A stretch of 9,748 bases of DNA from an uncultured Collinsella sp. GTDB lineage: Bacteria; Actinomycetota; Coriobacteriia; Coriobacteriales; Coriobacteriaceae. Shown here piece by piece: positions 5,776-9,748 of this stretch. Position 1 is the first letter of the stretch. Each line of letters opens with the position of its first letter. The stretch lies in contig UQSK01000053.1 of the NCBI GenBank assembly GCA_900543605.1, forward strand, positions 1 through 9,748, given 5' to 3'. Below the pieces are notes generated by a model. That model was not told the DNA's origin and made no database searches. It saw only the letters and a list, made by a program, of their open reading frames with translations. A program made the translations under genes and the position numbers.

Positions 5776-7755
5776 TTAGTCAACTGGATTGAGCGCGTCG
5801 ATCTGCGCAAGCCACAGACGCGAGCTAGCGTCACTCGGCATACGCCAATCGCCGCGCGGGCTGAGCGTCACCGAGCCCACCTTGGGACCATCGGGCAGGC
5901 AGCTGCGCTTAAACTGCTGGGCAAAGAAGCGACGATAGAACGTACGCAGCCACGTGTGGACGATCTTGGCGTCGTAGACGCCCTCGAAACTCTTGAGCGC
6001 CATGCGGTAGATCTTGCCCGGCTCAAAGCCAAAACGCAGCAGGTAGTAGAGGAAGTAGTCGTGCAGCTCGTACGGGCCCACCAAATCCTCAGTCTTCTGC
6101 GCAATCTCGCCGTCGCCCGTGGGCGGCAGAAGCTCGGGGGACACCGGCGTATCGAGGATGTCGAGCAAGACCTCGGCAATACGCCCGCCAAAGACATCGG
6201 CCGCATAGCGCACCAGATGGCGCACAAGCGTCTTGGGCACGCTCGCGTTGACGGCGTACATGCTCATGTGGTCGCCGTTATAGGTAGCCCAGCCGAGCGC
6301 CAGCTCCGACAGGTCGCCCGTGCCAATGACAAAACCGCCAGCCTGGTTGGCCAGATCCATCAGAATCTGCGTACGCTCGCGCGCCTGGCTGTTCTCGTAG
6401 GTCACGTCCTGCACGGCCGGATCGTGCTCAATGTCCTTGAAGTGCTGCTCCACAGCCGCGTGGATCGAAACCTCGCGGAAGCTCACACCCAGGTCGCGAG
6501 CGAGCGACTCGGCATTAGACTTGGTGCGATGCGTCGTGCCGAAGCCGGGCATGGACACGGCTGTGATACCAGTGCGCGGCAGCCCCAGTGCATCGAAGGC
6601 ACGCACGGTCACAAGCAGCGCTAGCGTGGAGTCCAAGCCGCCCGAAAGGCCGATAACCGCAACCTTGGTACCCGTGTGGGCAAGGCGGGTCTTGAGGCCC
6701 GCAGTCTGCAGATCGAGGATCGTCTCGCAACGCTCGGCCAGGTCGCCATGGTCGGCCGGCACAAAGGGCGCGCGCGGGAAAACGCGGTCGATATCGCAGG
6801 CATCGCGCAGGACAGGCTCTTTGGCCAGCACGCCCTCAAACGAAAACTCAACGGTCGTGGCCTCCGGCGCATCGTCCGCGCGCGTCCACGTCGTCGAGCG
6901 ACGGCGCTCGGCAACCAGACGGTCAAGATCGACATCGGCGACGGCCATATCGCAGGTAAGCAGTTTGGTCGCGGCGAGCTTCGAGCCGTTTTCGTAGACG
7001 AGGTTCTCGCCCGCAAAGACCATATCGGTCGTGGACTCGCCCTCGCTCGCGTCTGCATAGGCATAGGCACAGTACAGGCGTGCGCTCTGATTGGAGATAA
7101 GGCTGCGGCGATAGTCTGCCTTACCGATGATTTCGTCCGAAGCCGACGGGTTGAGAATCACCGTCGCACCGGCAAGCGCCATCTCGGTCGAAGGCGGCGC
7201 CGGCACCCACAGGTCCTCACAGACCTCAACGCCCAGCACCATATCCTCGGCACCCTCATCACAGCAACGGTAGATAAGCCCCGAACCCAGCGGAACCGGA
7301 CCCTGACCGGCAAATTCAACCCACACGGGATCCGCAGGCGCCGGAACAAACCAGCGACGCTCATAGAACTCGCCATAGTTGGGCAGATACTTCTTGGCCG
7401 TGAGGCCCAAAAGCTCGCCCGCACAGCACACGGCCGCGCAGTTGTAGATATTTTCAGCCACCGCAACGGGCAAGCCAACGGTAAAGACGATCGGCAGCTC
7501 ACGGGTTTCATCGAGTATGTGCACCAGTGCTGCTTCGCAGGCATGCAGCAGCGTGCGGTTATGGAACAGGTCAGCCGCGGTATAGCCGGTCAGGTTAAGC
7601 TCGGGCAGCACCAGCGCGCGAACGCCGCGCTCGGTAGCCTCGCGAACAGCCGCCAGCGCAACCTCGGCATTGCCCTCGACATCGGCCACGCGAATCTGCG
7701 GCGACGCCGCCGCCACACGCAAAAAGCCATCAGACTGAGAAAGGTGAAGATTCAT
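5776..7755 (-). CDS. nadE: Glutamine-dependent NAD+ synthetase
   Basis: This 659-residue enzyme makes NAD+ from nicotinate adenine dinucleotide using ATP and glutamine, the last step of NAD+ biosynthesis. Residues 13-270 form a nitrilase-fold glutaminase domain with the Glu-Lys-Cys triad: Glu52 in LVLPELNLTGY, a Lys at 121/122 in KKYLPNYGEF and Cys179 in GVEVCEDLW. Residues 340-659 form the synthetase domain with the ATP-pyrophosphatase loop GLSGGLDST (369-377) and GTGDLSELALGWATYNGDH (478-496). Length and two-domain order match actinobacterial NadE (about 680 residues in Mycobacterium), so ammonia is made by the enzyme itself. GGGAG lies 7 nt before the ATG. It is the first gene of the minus block, divergent from the gene at 7959, and is followed by a hairpin that may end its transcript. 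Confidence 0.96.
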   Translation of the reverse strand: MNLHLSQSDGFLRVAAASPQIRVADVEGNAEVALAAVREATERGVRALVLPELNLTGYTAADLFHNRTLLHACEAALVHILDETRELPIVFTVGLPVAVAENIYNCAAVCCAGELLGLTAKKYLPNYGEFYERRWFVPAPADPVWVEFAGQGPVPLGSGLIYRCCDEGAEDMVLGVEVCEDLWVPAPPSTEMALAGATVILNPSASDEIIGKADYRRSLISNQSARLYCAYAYADASEGESTTDMVFAGENLVYENGSKLAATKLLTCDMAVADVDLDRLVAERRRSTTWTRADDAPEATTVEFSFEGVLAKEPVLRDACDIDRVFPRAPFVPADHGDLAERCETILDLQTAGLKTRLAHTGTKVAVIGLSGGLDSTLALLVTVRAFDALGLPRTGITAVSMPGFGTTHRTKSNAESLARDLGVSFREVSIHAAVEQHFKDIEHDPAVQDVTYENSQARERTQILMDLANQAGGFVIGTGDLSELALGWATYNGDHMSMYAVNASVPKTLVRHLVRYAADVFGGRIAEVLLDILDTPVSPELLPPTGDGEIAQKTEDLVGPYELHDYFLYYLLRFGFEPGKIYRMALKSFEGVYDAKIVHTWLRTFYRRFFAQQFKRSCLPDGPKVGSVTLSPRGDWRMPSDASSRLWLAQIDALNPVD

Positions 7756-7815
7756 AAGAATGCTCCCGTGCGTAGACGCTATTCAACACAATTAGCAAGC
7801 CCTATTGTAGTTCAA

Positions 7816-7849
7816 CCACCGGGTGGAACCACATCCCACCAACTTGGTG
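7816..7849. promoter_or_regulatory. Paired short palindromes in the divergent intergenic region
   Basis: CCACC-G-GGTGG (7816-7826) and CACCAA-C-TTGGTG (7837-7849) are small dyads with centres 22 bp apart, about two helical turns. A third, GGGTACCC, is at 7905-7912. They lie between nadE and the plus-strand gene, where both promoters must be, so they may be operator sites. TACAAT on the minus strand close by could be a nadE -10, but no convincing -35 accompanies it. Confidence 0.3.
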
Positions 7850-7958
7850 AGCTATTGATGAGTTGATGGTATCTGTTAAATGTCACGTACGATTCACATC
7901 TGGTGGGTACCCTGATGGCTACACGAAACGAAGCAGATTTACACCGGGAGGACCCCGT

Positions 7959-8912
7959 ATGACAACCAAGTACACCGACGCGCCGCGCACGCGCGTCATG
8001 ACGCCGGCATCGCTCAACAACGGCGTGCACGAGAACCATTCCATCGGCCAGACCATGGCCATCGCGCCCAAAAAGGGCCTGTTCGACGACATTTCCATTC
8101 CCCAGATCATCGCCGGCGCCGCAGCTGCCGCCACGAGCGTGGCGCTTGCTTCAAAGATCGGCATTGCCGGCTCGGTGATTGGTGCCGCTGTGAGCTCAGT
8201 CATCACCGTTGTGTCCTCGCAGGTCTATCGCCACTTTATCTCCGCCAGCGCCGAAGCAATCAAGGGCACGCATGCCGCTGTTGACTACCCTACCGGCGCC
8301 TACGAGCCCGTTGAGCCCAATGTCGAGGAGCACCTAGGTGGCGCCGCAACCACGCAGGAGATGCGCCAGGTTGCGGGACGCGCGACCACGGCGCGCGTCG
8401 CCCCCAACAGCCTGCGCGCCAAAGCGGCGGCAGAGCGCAGCCAGACACAAAAGAAGGTCATCGTCTTCTCGATCGCCATCGCCATCGTCGCGGTCATCGC
8501 CTGCGCCGGCGCCATCCTTATCACCACTGCCGGTGAGGGTCTGGGCGAGCGTCCCGAGCCAATCCTGTCGTCGCGCACGACCGAGAGCGATGCAAATGGC
8601 AACACCCAGTCGCAAGATCAGCAGGCACAGACGGACGACACGCAAGACAGTCCTACCTCTGCCAATTCGTCCTCGAACACCCAAAACCAATCGCAGGGCA
8701 CCGATTCCTCTACGGCCAACAGTGGCACGCCGTCCGGCACGACCGACTCAAGCCAAACGACTGACGGTTCACAGCCGAACACGGGAGGCCAGACGAGCGA
8801 CACCACGTCGGGAACGGGCACGGCAGACAGTAACAACACCAACAGCTCGAGCGGAACCGCTTCCGGCACGGCATCTGACAACTCGAGCCAAGGCACGGCA
8901 TCGGGCAACTAA
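7959..8912 (+). CDS. Membrane-anchored protein with Ser/Thr/Gly/Asn-rich tail
   Basis: I do not recognise a named family in this 317-residue protein. Residues 1-46 are polar; 48-87 are a long Ala/Gly/Ile/Val stretch with glycine-zipper spacing (G68, G71, G75) that could be one or two helices; 88-165 are a soluble basic segment (RAKAAAERSQTQKK); 167-190 are a clear transmembrane helix. From residue 207 to the end (111 residues) only Ala, Asp, Glu, Gly, Asn, Pro, Gln, Ser and Thr occur. The positive KK before the second helix suggests the tail is outside, where it could span the cell wall; no LPXTG motif is present. The start at 7959 is chosen for GGGAGG (7946-7951) 7 nt upstream, over a TTG at 7863. 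A good hairpin follows. It is transcribed alone, divergent from nadE. That it is a real gene is secure; its function is unknown. Confidence 0.82.
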   Translation: MTTKYTDAPRTRVMTPASLNNGVHENHSIGQTMAIAPKKGLFDDISIPQIIAGAAAAATSVALASKIGIAGSVIGAAVSSVITVVSSQVYRHFISASAEAIKGTHAAVDYPTGAYEPVEPNVEEHLGGAATTQEMRQVAGRATTARVAPNSLRAKAAAERSQTQKKVIVFSIAIAIVAVIACAGAILITTAGEGLGERPEPILSSRTTESDANGNTQSQDQQAQTDDTQDSPTSANSSSNTQNQSQGTDSSTANSGTPSGTTDSSQTTDGSQPNTGGQTSDTTSGTGTADSNNTNSSSGTASGTASDNSSQGTASGN

Positions 8913-8946
8913 GCACGTTTGCCTCTCATAGATAACCGACCTATAC

Positions 8947-8980
8947 AACGGGCGCGAATCGAAAGCGGTTCGCGCCCGTT
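8947..8980 (+). terminator. Hairpin terminator after the membrane protein gene
   Basis: A 12-bp perfect stem (8947-8958, AACGGGCGCGAA, with 8969-8980) encloses a 10-nt loop and lies 34 nt beyond the stop. The T run is short (GTTTG), but on the plus strand the stem strength makes a terminator likely. On the minus strand the stem is followed only by GTATAG. Confidence 0.7.
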
Positions 8981-8995
8981 TGCCTTGGGCGCCGC

Positions 8996-9040
8996 CATGG
9001 CGAACGCCATGCGATGGTAAGATGCTTTACATGTGTAAAG
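8996..9040 (+). promoter_or_regulatory. Possible promoter between two 16-bp palindromes
   Basis: CATGGCG-AA-CGCCATG (8996-9011) and CTTTACA-TG-TGTAAAG (9025-9040) are both perfect 7-bp inverted repeats with 2-bp centres, 29 bp apart. TGG-TAAGAT (9015-9023) between them reads as an extended -10, which would place transcription start inside the second palindrome. That palindrome contains TACA-N2-TGTA, the core of CopY and BlaI/MecI operators. It also overlaps the ribosome-binding site (AAGAGGAG, 9038-9045), so it might act as RNA structure instead. Confidence 0.42.
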
Positions 9041-9052
9041 AGGAGATTTGCC

Positions 9053-9700
9053 ATGAGCAAGACAATAGTTAGGCCCACGCTTTCGCTGGGCAACCACATC
9101 TATCTGTATCGCCTGCTGCGCGACGCGATTGGGTGCGGCAAGCAAACGTTTATGACACAGGTCGAGGAGGCGCTCGCCGCTGGCGACATGACCGCTTATG
9201 ACCTGGGCTTCGAGTCCACGCGCGAGCTGCTCGAGGAGCTCGACGACTGCATTAAGCTGACCGTCTTTAAAGGCGGCCGCCTGTATGCCACGGTCATCGC
9301 CAACGAGGCCTGGGATGCCGCGCTTGCCAAGGGCGAGGACAAGCCCAAGACCGCCAAGGGCGCCAAGCAGTCCTACAAAAAGAAAAAGCGCGGTGAGAAG
9401 GACCTCAAGGCCGTGCGCCCCAAGCACGTTAAGCGTCCCGAGCCCGAAGCCATGGTTGAAGCCGCGCCGGAACCCGAGCCCGAGACAGAGATCGAAGTCG
9501 CTATTGAGGTAACGGCAGAAGCCGAAACCGAAATCGCCGCCACGACCGATTCCGAAGTCATATCCGAGCAGGAAGCCACTGTGGAGCTCAACGAAGCGCC
9601 CAAGTCGACAACCGAAGAAGCCGCTGACCAACCCGAGCCGTCTGCGTTCCAAAACAGCGATGTCTTTGGCGACGAGGCCGAGGACAATCAGCCCGACGAG
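9053..9700 (+). CDS. Unrecognised protein with acidic tail, 3' end missing
   Basis: 216 codons are genuine before the adapter; the reading frame stays open by chance through the adapter, so the true C-terminus is not in the window. AAGAGGAG (9038-9045) is 7 nt before the ATG. Residues 12-92 look like a small globular domain: YLYRLLRDAIGCGKQTF, then DLGFESTRELLEELDDCIKL and a strand pair around FKGGRLYATV. By eye the second part resembles an OST-HTH/LOTUS-type winged helix, but I could not test this. A basic linker (98-128, KQSYKKKKRGEK) follows, then from 129 a Glu/Pro/Ala-rich acidic, probably disordered, tail (PEPEPETEIEV). The basic-then-acidic layout suggests nucleic-acid or chaperone-like contacts, which is inference. 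It may be regulated by the palindromes just upstream. Confidence 0.78.
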
Positions 9701-9748
9701 CTGTCTCTTATACACATCTCCGAGCCCACGAGACGCGTAGTAATCTCG
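9701..9748. other. Nextera sequencing adapter and index (not genomic)
   Basis: CTGTCTCTTATACACATCT (9701-9719) is the Tn5 mosaic-end adapter used in Illumina Nextera libraries. CCGAGCCCACGAGAC (9720-9734) continues the read-1 side of the i7 adapter, 9735-9742 (GCGTAGTA) occupies the index position, and ATCTCG (9743-9748) is the start of the P7 flow-cell sequence. These bases should be trimmed. Confidence 0.98.

Noticed and set aside
8580..8912. Tandem DNA repeat or CRISPR-like array in the low-complexity part of the membrane protein
   Set aside because: The amino-acid composition is repetitive but the nucleotide sequence has no regular unit or spacer length.
8909..9715. A 268-residue minus-strand open frame rich in Gly, Leu and Phe that begins MYKRQ
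   Set aside because: It starts inside the Nextera adapter and runs antisense to the gene at 9053, crossing the hairpin terminator. It is a mirror of real codons, not a gene.

Overview
This window looks like the end of a contig from a high-GC actinobacterium. The compact gene spacing, strongly GC-biased codon use, and the mix of an L-lactate dehydrogenase, a glutamine-dependent NAD+ synthetase of about 660 residues, a 37-kDa nucleoid-associated protein and a Mbeg1-like (DUF2974) hydrolase fit the Coriobacteriia. A gut Collinsella-like organism is my best guess; this is inference, as there is no rRNA or marker match here. The contig ends artificially: from 9701 onward the bases are an Illumina Nextera adapter plus index, not genome.

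Layout. Positions 1-125 hold only a possible hairpin. A minus-strand block then runs from 7755 down to 162. Read in its own direction it contains nadE (7755-5776), a class I/II PLP aminotransferase (5657-4494), ldh (4292-3342), a DUF2974 serine-hydrolase-like gene (3214-2054), an NdpA/YejK-type nucleoid protein (1951-938) and a type II toxin-antitoxin pair (antitoxin 853-503, RelE-like toxin 506-162). The genes are mostly separate transcription units with their own hairpins. Only the toxin-antitoxin pair is overlapped and clearly co-translated. After a divergent 203-bp gap, two plus-strand genes follow: a membrane-anchored protein with a 111-residue low-complexity tail (7959-8912), and an unrecognised gene with an acidic tail (from 9053) cut off by the adapter.

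How they work together. nadE, ldh and the aminotransferase are ordinary central metabolism: NAD+ supply, NADH reoxidation with lactate formation, and amino-acid nitrogen transfer. The TA module is AT-richer than its surroundings and carries a 42-bp near-perfect palindrome over its promoter, typical of autoregulated TA operons.

Most worth a second look: (1) two 33-nt hairpin-forming repeats in inverted orientation that bracket the DUF2974 gene; (2) a strong terminator-like hairpin with a T5 tract only 24 nt upstream of the aminotransferase start codon, preceded by a nested dyad, which suggests attenuation; (3) two different 16-bp palindromes around a possible promoter of the last gene, one containing the TACA-N2-TGTA core known from CopY/BlaI-type operators; (4) the adapter read-through, which creates false coding sequence on both strands. 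I did not see a clearly novel multi-gene system, a CRISPR array, a prophage or an insertion sequence with a transposase.
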